A program made the position numbers and the translations under genes. From the NCBI RefSeq assembly GCF_036373705.1, contig NC_089867.1, forward strand, positions 11,123,001 through 11,187,000: a stretch of 64,000 nt of DNA, written 5' to 3'. A model generated the notes under the pieces. It saw only the letters and a list, made by a program, of their open reading frames with translations, was not told where the DNA came from and did no database searches. Within the stretch, counting starts at the first letter, position 1. The number at the start of each line of letters is the position of its first letter. Of the stretch, positions 32,879 through 43,664 are shown one piece after another. This DNA is from Amia ocellicauda. Lineage: Eukaryota; Chordata; Actinopteri; Amiiformes; Amiidae.

Positions 32879-35800
32879 CTATGACGGGAAACCCTTAATT
32901 TCATCCAAGATTGTAGGGCCACTGTAGTTGTTGGTCTCAATGGCTTCTAGCTTCTTAATGTATTCCAGAGGTAGATTATTTTGTCTCGCACCTGAGCACA
33001 CGACCTTCAGAAAAGGCAGAGAGACAAAGAGGTTAGACACATTTCTGCAGTGATACCTGGGGACCAGATTAATTGCATCTGCATATCAGACTCAGACTCA
33101 GACCTGTTTTACCAGAGAAAGGTTATTAAAAAAAAGCTCCCAGGAAGCTCCAAGGTGTGCCACTACACTTTGATATGCAAAACGTATTGGGGATTACCCT
33201 GGGACTGCTGTAAAGGCAAATGCCCAACATTAACCCATGCAGTTTCTCACCTCCTTGTACTGTGGTGAAGTAAGGGAAGCCAAAAAGTTATTCATCTGGT
33301 AGGATCGACAGAGCAATTCCTCATCTTCCGTTTCCACCCTCACGTAAATTGGCTTGTAAATCCCAAGACTGATGCCCTCCTGCCTTGAAATCACACACAC
33401 ATACACGTCATAACTTTTACAGATGAGGAGAGTTTACACCATAGCCAAGGCCATCACCGTGTAGTGTCAATGGCCCAACATATGTGACCCTAGAAGCCAG
33501 TTTACTATTGACAGTGACAAAGTAATATACAGTTAGGTCCATAAATATTTGGACAGTGACACAATTGTCATATTTTTGTCTCTGTACGACACCACAATGG
33601 AATTGAAAGGAAACAATCAAGATGTGCGTTAAGTGTAAACATTCATCTTTAATTTGAGGGGAGTTACATCCAGATTGGGTGAACGGTGTAGGAATTACAC
33701 ACATTTTTATATGTGTTCCTCCCAATTTTAGGGGCTCAAAAGTAATTGGACAAACTAAAATAATCATGGATTAAATTGTGAGTTTCAATACTTGGTTGCA
33801 AATCCTTTGCAGTCAATGACTGCCTGAAGTCTGGAACCCATAGACATCAGCAGATGCTGGGTTTCTTCCCTGGTGATGCTCTGCCAGGCCTGCACTGCAG
33901 CTGTCTTTAGTTCCTGCTTGTTCTTGGGGAGTTTTGCCTTCAGCAAGTGAAATGCTGCTCAATTGGATTCAGGTCGGGTGATTGACTTGGCCATTGCAGA
34001 ACATTTCACTTATTTGCCTTAAAAAAGTCTTGGGTTGCTTTCACAGTATGCTTCAGGTCATTGTTCATTTGCACTGTGTAGCACCATCCAATGAGTTTTG
34101 AAGCATTTGGCTGAATCTGAGCAGATAATATAGCCCGAAACACTTCAGAATTCATCCTGCTGCTTTTGTCAGCAGTCACATCATCAATAAATACAAGGGA
34201 ACCAGTTCCCTTGGCAGCCATACATGCCCATGCCATAACGTGCTTCACAGATGAGGTGGTATGCTTTGGATCATGAGCAGCTCCTTCCCTTCTCCATGCT
34301 CTCCTATTCCCATCATTCTGGTACAAGTTGATCTTTGTCTCATCTGTCCATAGGATGTTGTTCCAGAAATGTTCTTTAGATGTTTTTTGGCAAACTCTAA
34401 TCTGGTCTTCCTGTTTCCTGTTTACATCTTGTGGTAAACCCTCTGTATTTACTCTGGTGAAGTTTTCTCTTGATTGTTGACTTTGACACAGATATGTCTA
34501 CCTCCTGGAGGGTGTTCTTCATCTGGCCAACTGTTGTGAAGGGGCTTTTCTTCACCAGGGAAATCATTATTCTGTCATCCACCACAGTTGTTTCCCGTGG
34601 TCTTCCGGGCCTTTTGGTGTTCCTGAGCTCACCAGTGCGTTCTTTCTTTTTACGAATGTACCAAATAGATGATTTGGCCACACCTAATGTTTTTGCTCTC
34701 TCTCTGATTGGTTTGTTTTGATTTTTAAGGCAAAACTGAAGGCAAAACGCCCCAAGAACAAGCAGGAACTAAAGACAGCTGCAGTGCAGGCCTGGCAGAG
34801 CATCACCAGGGAAGAAACCCAGCATCTGCTGATGTCTATGGGTTCCAGACTTCAGGCAGTCATTGACTGCAAAGGAGTTGCAACCAAGTATTGAAACTCA
34901 CAATTTAATTTAATTCATGATTATGTTAGTTTGTCTGAATACGTTTGAGCCCCTAAAATTGGGGGGACCACATATAAAAATGGGTGTAATTCCTACACCG
35001 TTCACCCAATTTGGATGTAACTACCCTCACATTAAAGATGAAAGTCTACACTTAAAGCTCATCACATTCTTTCCTTTCAAATCCATTGTGGTGGTGTACA
35101 GAGCCAAAATGATGACAATTGTGTCACTGTCCAAATATTTAGGGACCTAACTACAATACACTACATCAATTTTAACACCTGCCCATTGAGTTTTACAGAT
35201 TGGTGGTGTTCTTGTAGTAATCAGAACAGGGACTAAAGGCAATGACTTAAAGATTACATATTGCTTGGTCTTCATTTATTTCTGCTCGGTTGCCCTATTG
35301 CACTGGATTAAGTGCATGGTCTCTTAAGGTTTTGAATGACTTTGTCGATACCATAAGAGTCTATGTACCCTAGAAACATGTTAAGAAAGGTAACATTAAT
35401 AACTTACTCATCTAAACTATGTAAATTCTGATGACTCATTTTCCAAACAACACCCCAAACCTCATGCCCCTGACTCTCTTCAATAGTGGCCACACCTCCA
35501 TGCCAATGATTGTTTTTATTCCCACCACATGTCCCAAAATTTAGCATATAATCCTGTGCAAAAATACAAAAACAAAACAAAAATCATTCTTGAAAATATC
35601 TGAGAAAACAGCAACGAACCGTTTCGCTTTAATCAAAGTCCATGCGTCCAAATATAACTTACATCATCTTTATGTACATATTTTATTCAAAACAAGGTAC
35701 AGGTGGTTTAAAACTGGTTTGTGACCCAACAACTCACCATCTATCCCCCATCTTCCTGAACTATTTTACTCCTTCCCCGTTCTCACCCAATTATCAATGA

Positions 35801-36174
35801 CATTGATGATCAAGTTATCAAATGAAAAATAACTGAATTATTTATTCTCAATGCAAAATACAGGAATATGAGTTATAATATTATAAATGTTTATGAATAC
35901 ATAAATTGGCTCCTACAAACATTACTATTTGAAGATCAGGAATATGTATGTGATCATGGACGAACACAGCACGTCGATCAAACTGAACCTGGGACAACAG
36001 TAATAATCTAATAACTTAAAAATAGAAAATACTCAATATGAATTATCCTGAACAAATGCACAGTATTCAGATCGTCAGACTGTCGTTTTAGCCTGGGTGG
36101 AAACACACATACATATATGACTCCCCAAGCTTATTTGTGACATTCACACGTTATTATGATCTTGAGTAAATCAC

Positions 36175-36211
<37 letters not shown>

Positions 36212-36808
36212 ACATGCCTACGCACATGCTGAACTGAATAAGCGTATTTTCTGAATATATGACCTCCATTCCTTGAAATGTCTAGTATAATCAGTATTTT
36301 ACCATAGTGAATTACAGTATTATGGGATTTAGTTTATGACAGCTTTGTTGAAAAACTTTGCACACTAAAATTGTACTATAATGTACGTTTGCTTAATTTA
36401 ACATGAGCAGTTTGCAAAAGAGCCGTTGTTTCTTACGTCAGTGTCCCAATGCTTATGACGTGTACATGAGCCAAATCCTCAACGTCTGACATCGTAGTTT
36501 TGTATTTTATGTGTGGCAGCAATACGCTTCTGTAATGTGCATCTTGCATTATAGCTTCTTACCCAATGCATTCATTTAAGTACTGAATACAAAATAGACA
36601 ACAGATACAACATGCCGCCACTAGCTACACGGTGCAGCAAACACATGATCAGCGATGCCTGGATGTGTGTGCATCGCTTAATGATTTCTGCGTTTACCTG
36701 TACCCTGCCTGTGCAGTGCAGTTGTGCCGACGGGTTTTTCAGACGCAGTCTTTCTTTCAGCAGGTTACTACCGTAAGCAAAGTAGAAAAAGTGTCCCTCG
36801 TTTGACAT
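32879..36808 (-). CDS. ggct: Gamma-glutamylcyclotransferase, divergent copy
   Basis: Cytosolic enzyme of the gamma-glutamyl cycle that converts gamma-glutamyl amino acids to 5-oxoproline and free amino acid. Four exons in transcript order: 36698-36808, 35408-35553, 33251-33383, 32879-33004, giving 171 aa (human GGCT 188). The substrate-binding loop FAYGSNLL is at about 10-17, and the general acid/base glutamate is E88 in LDEQEGI. HWHGGVAT and EVWGVVWKM are also conserved. An upstream in-frame ATG at 36880 is possible, but 36808 gives the usual short N-terminus. The C-terminal half (NFLASLTSPQY, SGARQNNLPLEY) has drifted from the family consensus more than in its neighbour at 37765-40573. A Tc1 element sits in the second intron. 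Confidence 0.92.
33530..35152 (-). mobile_element. Defective Tc1/mariner element with long inverted arms
   Basis: Same family as the element at 12560-14093, here antisense to the plus strand and with both ends present: CAGTTAGGTCCATAAATATT after TA at 33530, and the inverted end AAATATTTAGGGACCTAACT near 35133-35152. Transposase pieces are 34397-34681 (GRPRETTV) and 34006-34326 (VQMNNDLKHT), separated by stops. The DNDPKHT aspartate motif is degraded to NNDLKHT, so it is catalytically dead. The arms are hundreds of bases long and include the coding 3' end. It lies in the second intron of the divergent ggct copy. Confidence 0.88.
36184..36211. repeat. AC microsatellite
   Basis: Pure AC run in the first intron of the divergent ggct gene. 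Confidence 0.92.
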
Positions 36809-37764
36809 GACAGAGTTCAAAGCACGTTTACAGCATTGGCCAGACTTAGCATCTATAACTGAAACGCAGTCGGTTTCCAATGCAATATGAATTCCTGTGG
36901 CTTGCCTGTCTACAGCAACCTCAGGAAGAAGATCAATCCGACCAATGACACTGCGGAGGAAGAACTGTTTTAAATATGGCCGCGCTCTTGCAGCGCAGAT
37001 GTCAGCAGTTGTGCGCAGATCTGCAGAATCCCAGCGATATCATAATACCACATATACACTATATCTTCTATACAATTATTGTTTAATATACTGACGAGCC
37101 GGAGACCCGTTTGCTCTGCAGCTTGCAAGCTGCCTGCTTTGAGGGCTCCGTTAGTGTGATGCACTGAGCCAGGCCAAAGCAATGCATCACTGCACAGTTC
37201 ATCACTGGCCGATGAATGGGTGACCCTTTGCAATCGTGGCACGACTTCTTGATCAATTCATGGTTGAATAACACATGAATAAGTTCTGCTGTTAATCATA
37301 CATGAAACAAGGTTATGGGAAGTGGTACAGAATATGTTCTGTGGTATTGTGGTATTGTACAAGAAATAGGACTATATACCTGGGTATATTTTCAAATGGA
37401 GTTAATTTTATGATAAGGGTTCAATCAAACAGCACTACTTGTGTGCATTACCACAAAACTACTACTGTTTTGAAAAATAAAAAAAGGGTTTTAACAAGAA
37501 TTAGGATATAAGGACTATGGAATCTCAGCATGAGCTATAAAAACATGTATCCTTAGCAAACACAAATGATCAAATGCACCTTTTATTGTAATAAACATGT
37601 GTATGAACATTTCTCATCAATGCATTTCATTGACCCATGGTGGACTACAATGTTTGTCATCATGTTTAAACTTGTTTGACTTTCATTTTAAAAAGGGAGT
37701 ACAACAATCTTCTTGGACTACACAAGTTATGGAGGTATGTATGATCTTTCCATAAATACATGTT
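36809..37764. other. Spacer between the two ggct genes
   Basis: Upstream region of the divergent ggct copy (36809-37100), including the shared 19-base motif at 37014-37032, and the 3' flank of the second ggct, with a minus-strand AATAAA at 37582-37587 about 180 bases past that stop. No gene seen. Confidence 0.5.
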
Positions 37765-40573
37765 TCATTGATATTTTTCCTCTCCTCTCCTCATGGCCTC
37801 CTCAACCTCGGACATTAACTCCAAAGGTCCGTTGTAGTTGTTGGTTTCTATGGCCTTGAGCTTCAGCTGGTACTCTGATGGCAACCCATTCTGTTCAGCA
37901 CCCAAAACAATAACCTGAAATACCGGAGGAAAAAAGAAACGTCAACATAACTGAGGAATTAAACACTTCTTGCATCAAGGTGGTGCACCACACTTTTTAA
38001 CCCCTTCAATATTTACAGAATGAAACCTCTAACATGCTCAAATCAAAAACAGGACACAAAAAATATTACTGACTGACCACTGTCCGAATCACAGGCATCT
38101 GATTCACAGGAATAGTCTTGTGAGGGATTTGTTCCTCTAATAGAGACAGATACAGTTGGCCATTATAATATGCAGAATATGAATCTGAAGTGTATATTCC
38201 AGAGGTTTCAGGAACGGGATTATGAATAGCTTTGAATGCCACTGCGCCAGTCCCACTGCTGAGCCCATTGTCCTCGGCACACAAAAGCAGCAGGCCTTTC
38301 AAACTCCAGCAGTTGTTATGGGAACAATCGCATGCGCCAGAAGACTACCGGGGAGTTCGCTGTCCTTTGTGCAAAACGGGTCGGACCACATTCATAAGAA
38401 TTCTGATCCAATTGATGGGGATTATGTGAAAGTGGTGTGATGTGTAATGCTGCTCTGTCACTATGTAAGCATATCATTATTTTATATATAAGCCAGTTCA
38501 GATTTGAGAAAGTTTGATGTTACCCTAAGGTGAGTAAGTAGATCTTAAAAGCAAACTTAGATGTCTTCTGCTTACTCGTCATTTCCATCTGTATGAATAC
38601 TAAGCCAGTGTTGTAAATCATTGAAATCCTTCTCTCATAACTTCCCACAGTGCCTGACCCTTTCCCCACAGACCACACTGTATCAAAGTGAACCACTGGC
38701 TTCTGTAACACAAGTGCACCAATAATATTAATATATTCTTTGAAAAGGTATATTACCTGCTGATTCCACAGTAAAGAGAGTTACCTTGAGGTACTGCGGT
38801 GACGGAGGGGCATACACACAGTTGTTCATGATGTAGGTTCGGCAATTCATTTCATCCTCTTTTGTCGAGACTGAAACCTCCACCGGGCTGTAGGTTCCAA
38901 ATTTCACATTCTCCTGCCTGTCCGGGGAACAGAACAAAAAATGGATGCAGTACACGTTAAACACCTACCCTTTAGCCAGAGCTAATCCAAGATCCAAATG
39001 CATTGGGAAAAAACAAAAAAACGACTGATTTATTTGATGTTACTATTCTACACACTCCATTAAAAAAAATAATTAGGTTGACGACTAAAAGTAATAAAGA
39101 AACAAGTCCCCCAAATCTCTCGTGGGATATTCCTAAATCCTAGAGCGTGGACAGTTCAAGTCTTGGTCCCACAGCTCCATTCCATTAAGATAAATGTCAA
39201 AATGTGGCCCGCTGGGACAACCTCCTGCTCTTTAAGGGCTCTATGGCAGTCAAGCATTGTTAGATCGGAGCGGGTGCTCTTGGATTCTCTGTAGATCACA
39301 TCCTGGTTTCAAAGATCAGCTATTTGAATTATTTGATTAACACAACCCAAAAGTGTAATACATTTTCACCAACACACACACCCTTTATTCACAGTGAGGA
39401 GGAGAAATGAACATGTTGAATGTATCAATATCCTTGCCTGTCTAAGGATTTGAGGTCTCTCACACTCATCCTCCACACAACTCCCCACACTTCATCCCCT
39501 GGGCTCTGCACAATGGTGGCCACTCCACCATGCCAGCGGTCACTAGGCCGGCCCTGGTAGTTCCCAAAGGCCAATCTGTAGTCCTGGAATGAGGCAGATT
39601 AAGTGACACATGAGTGATAGGAACAGACAGAAGGGGGAAGGTATTTATACTCCCATATTGTGCTACAGAACCTGAAAAAAACATGCCTTCTTATTACAAA
39701 ATGCATCTACAAAGCCTGGTGTTCATTTTACCAGCTTATGTATATGGAAAAGCACCAGGGTCCCAAAACTTCTTTACTTGTCAAAATCACTCTGTAGAAT
39801 CACACATAGGGTACAATGTGTGGGAATGACATTCGACTGTAGATAAACACTCCTATTCCTATGCCCACTATGCACAGATTCATTATAACACAATGTAATT
39901 CAATTGATTTAAAAATTAAATTTAGAAATCATTACAATGTGAAACATTATCAAAACTAAACTGCATAGATGGATGACAAAGATGTTGTAAAATAGTGCAA
40001 ATCATTCAAAACCACAAAATTAGTCAAATATCAAAGCACAGCAGTTCTGAAAAGGAGCCAAAACATCATAAAATAATAATTTAAAAAGTAAGTAAATAAA
40101 TAAAAAGCCTGTTGCAAAGCATTATTTTGGCATTCTTGTGCCAAATCAGTGATACCCCTTTCTTTAAAATAATTATTATACTGTTAATTATTATTTGAGG
40201 TGGAGCGGAGCAACAAAACACAACAGAAATCAGTAAAAGCAATTTATAAATACATCATAGCAGAGGTTACCGAGCACAACTGTGCCCAGATCAGCTTTCA
40301 TACAGTGTTTCATACAGAGCTCCAGTATGTCACTGCAGGCAATAGACGGTCAATTGAAACAACAAGGCTATGTCTCAGAAACACCAAATGTGGCTGTTTC
40401 CACACCACCGATTGAGCATGTGTGGATGGCTGCGCAGCTGCGACGACTGCCTTGGGCTTCGGTACCTTCAGGCGGGCCACGCAGTGGATGGTAGCGGAGG
40501 GGTTCTTCAGCTGCAGCCTCTCTTTCAGCAAATTACTCCCATAGGCGAAGTACAGAAAAGTATCATCAGCCAT
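37765..40573 (-). CDS. ggct: Gamma-glutamylcyclotransferase, canonical-looking copy
   Basis: Second gamma-glutamylcyclotransferase, 178 aa. Exons in transcript order: 40466-40573, 39438-39583, 38785-38917, 37765-37914. FAYGSNLL at about 9-16 forms the substrate loop; the catalytic glutamate is E87 in LDRQENV. WHGGVAT, SPGDEVWGVVW, PPSPQYLK and GAEQNGLPSEYQ match the family closely, so this copy is probably the functional orthologue. Its second and third exons have the same lengths (146 and 133 nt) as the neighbour copy. The second exon ends AG/GCAAGG, a GC donor instead of GT; the equal exon length and matching phase support that reading. It is arranged head to head with slc6a20, about 3.1 kb apart. 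Confidence 0.94.
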
Positions 40574-43293
40574 CCTTTCCACTTCAAGGAGGGAACCCAC
40601 GCACAGAGTCCAGAGCACAGAAATACCCCTGTTGGTGTCGGTGGCATCTGCAGTGTTGGGGCAGCGCTGGAACAGGACACATGTGCCACGCAAATACAGC
40701 ATTCACATGCAAATACACTATTGCTAAGGTTTGCTTTCTGAGATAATCATGAGCAAATCACAACTGAGGCCCTCTATTGGGCACAGGTGGCCTAGCGCTA
40801 ACGGTTTTGATAACCGGTGCATCATAGCTGAACAACTATATAGCAAATATGCTCAGACAGGAACACAGTATACCTCAACTGTTAATCACAGCAACAGACG
40901 CTCATGGCTCTGAATTGGTATTGTAGATTACATGTATGAATACATTGATTTGCATATTTCAAGGTTTTAATTAATGTCAGTGCTAATAATCAGATGCAGC
41001 AGCATTCCGTATAAAAATGGTGGCCCTGCTATGTTAAAATGTCACACACTGATCAATTGCCAGAGATGTTTACAAACAAGACATTTAACCTCTTTGGGTG
41101 AGGATGTAGAATCATCTTGATAATCTGTCAAATGAGAGTAACCAACCATAGATTAAAACTGCACTTTAGGCAGTCAAAGTCTAAGGACATATTCAGAGCT
41201 CTGGAGGGGTTTCCAGGGCCCTGTTTCTGAGCATCAGATTGAGTTTACCAATGCACCCACAGTGACCAGTAAACACCGCTTCAGAAGGAACCTTTCAGAA
41301 TTAACTGTATAAGGATGCACTGTATATAAAAAAAGGTTGTAATCACTGCTTTACCAAACCCGGCTGCCGGTGGACTTCACATACCAGGATATGTTGCAGT
41401 AAGAATATTGCCAAACCACGTTCCTCTCCCTCGCCAGACCTGTTACTGTCACCATCTCTGACCCGTGGTGTGCTGACCAGGGGCACCTGAGTGACCACCC
41501 GAAGGCCACAACCAATTACTTCTATTGTTGTTACAAATCAAGAACAAGATAATTCAGATTGGTCCCATTGATCATAGTATGTATGCCAAACACTGAATAA
41601 CTGATAAAATGACACAAGAAACCATGTCAGAATTCTTAAATTCTACATGACAGTAAAACCAAATGAGATCGTGGCTACCAACATCCATTTCAGAGCACTT
41701 TTACAGTCTTTTCTGGCATATTCTAAAAAGGGGGCACCAGAATAAAAATTGAATTTATGTTTCTCATGTTTTCCCATTAATTCCTATAATCCTCTGACTG
41801 TTCACCGCATATGAACTGTTCACCGCTAAATATTGATTTTAGTTTAGTTATAAGGTGCCACAAGAGTTATTTGGAGGGATAATTTGCAGATACCATCTCT
41901 CTAGAACTCATTCATAGATAGGCTTTGGCTTATTGTCCTAGAAATGTGTAATTGTCTATGTTTTATGTACAAGACATAAAAAGAATATGAACTCTTCAGT
42001 TTAAGTTATTTGTGATATAGTGTTACTGTTCCCAGGCATTAGAGGGCAGCCTAACATCTCAGTTCTGAACTCAGTGACGGCCAGTCAGCAGATACTGTGC
42101 TTGAGTCAACTGAGATTCCTCCAAAAGAAAACTGAATTATATTCTCACACAGGAGCTTCTATTGTAAGATTTAGCAGGAATGATTTAGAATATATTATGT
42201 AATCACCAACCAATATTGAATATTACCAATATTAGAAGCTGTTTTTTAGAATTGTTATTAATGGTCTATTTAGTGGCATTAATGCCTTAAGGATTAAACA
42301 CAGGCAGTAGGTTGTCTGAAAGCATGGGACAGGATAGGATGTTAAATCTTGTCAGCAAGTATGAGACACGTCTTACCACGGCAAAATAGCTGGATGAGTT
42401 TTGCTTTCAGGGAAAATTGGTTTTGGAAAAACATGGTTGCATTATAGAAATAATAATTTGATCTGCCAGTGATTATTTCTTTCTTTCCTTCTCTCTATTT
42501 TGTGGGTGGTATTCTTCAATTCTGAAGCCCCTGGCATGCTATGGGAGTACTGGGATTGACTAGGGGTGCCACCTACTGGTCAATGAAAGACACACATTCT
42601 CCATTTCAATCCAAATACCAGCCAGCTCCAGGTTTATCAAGCTTCTGACATCGAATTTTATCAGGCTTCAGGAGAGAACAGAAGAAAGTGTGAAGGTCTA
42701 TACATTAATAATAATGTTAGTCCATATTACTTGAACCATAAATCATAAGCAGTGTTTACAACTAAAGTCTTAAGGTTTCAGTTTTATGGTCATTTCAACA
42801 ACACAAACATTTATCCAGCTGTTAATTCAGCTAATTGCCTATGACCCAAAAGTGGAAACACTATGTGTAATAGAAATATTATACTTTTATACAGACTAAA
42901 GTTTTTACCCATAACATTACATTCCTTAGAACAACGGTCATACATTTACTGACTCTCTACTTAACTCAGTTCAGTCAACTGATATCTTTATTGTTTCTAC
43001 CAGGCGGAGTTCAGTGTTTATTGCACTCTGCTAAATATATAACTGACAAGTACTTTATTTATGAACTGAATGAATTGCAGAAAAACAGTGTGAAAGTGAA
43101 AGGTGTGAATTCCTTAGAACTAAGCACATACATCACTGCAATTTGTTTCAGTATTCCTATATTTCAACCATTTATGCATCCTCCTTGATGACCACACACG
43201 CACACAGACGCACAGACACACAGACACACACACGCACACAGACACACAGACGCACAGACGCACACAGACACACAGACACACACGCACACACGC

Positions 43294-43324
<31 letters not shown>

Positions 43325-43664
43325 AGAACAGCCATAAAAAACGAGATATAACTGATTGAGATTTATGTAGATGTGACAGATTCTCATTAAACATTGACCT
43401 GAGTTTAGTAACTCCCCATTTTGAAAAGCCCTCCCTCACCAGAAAGCTTCATTTCAATAGACAGGACTCTTGAAACACATGAGGAGCTTTGGAGCAGAAA
43501 AAATATTTTGTCAACCTGTCTGTAATCTATTTACAAGGTCTCTTTAATAGGATTATTTGTTCAAGGCTGCTTAGCCCCATGCTACAAGCGTTCTTCACAA
43601 TAGAAGCGGAGTGGAAGGTAGCTGAGCAGGGAGTGCTGTGCTGACACTGACAGACGGCCCGGCA
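40574..43664. other. Divergent intergenic region between ggct and slc6a20
   Basis: Upstream regions of both flanking genes. The only clear feature is the CA-rich satellite at 43190-43324. No further gene, RNA or identifiable transposon was seen. Confidence 0.5.
43190..43324. repeat. CA-rich repeat with periodic G interruptions
   Basis: About 135 bases of CACACAGA, CGCACA and CA units ending in a pure CA run, about 340-475 bases upstream of the slc6a20 start codon. It creates long Cys/Val-rich frames on the minus strand that are not genes. Confidence 0.93.

Noticed and set aside
38066-38711. Open frames inside the last intron of the canonical ggct gene
   Set aside because: They do not match GGCT, and exons 38785-38917 and 37765-37914 join in phase without them.
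43120-43439. Several Cys/Val-rich open frames on the minus strand
   Set aside because: They are translations of the CA-rich satellite; every frame of such a repeat stays open.
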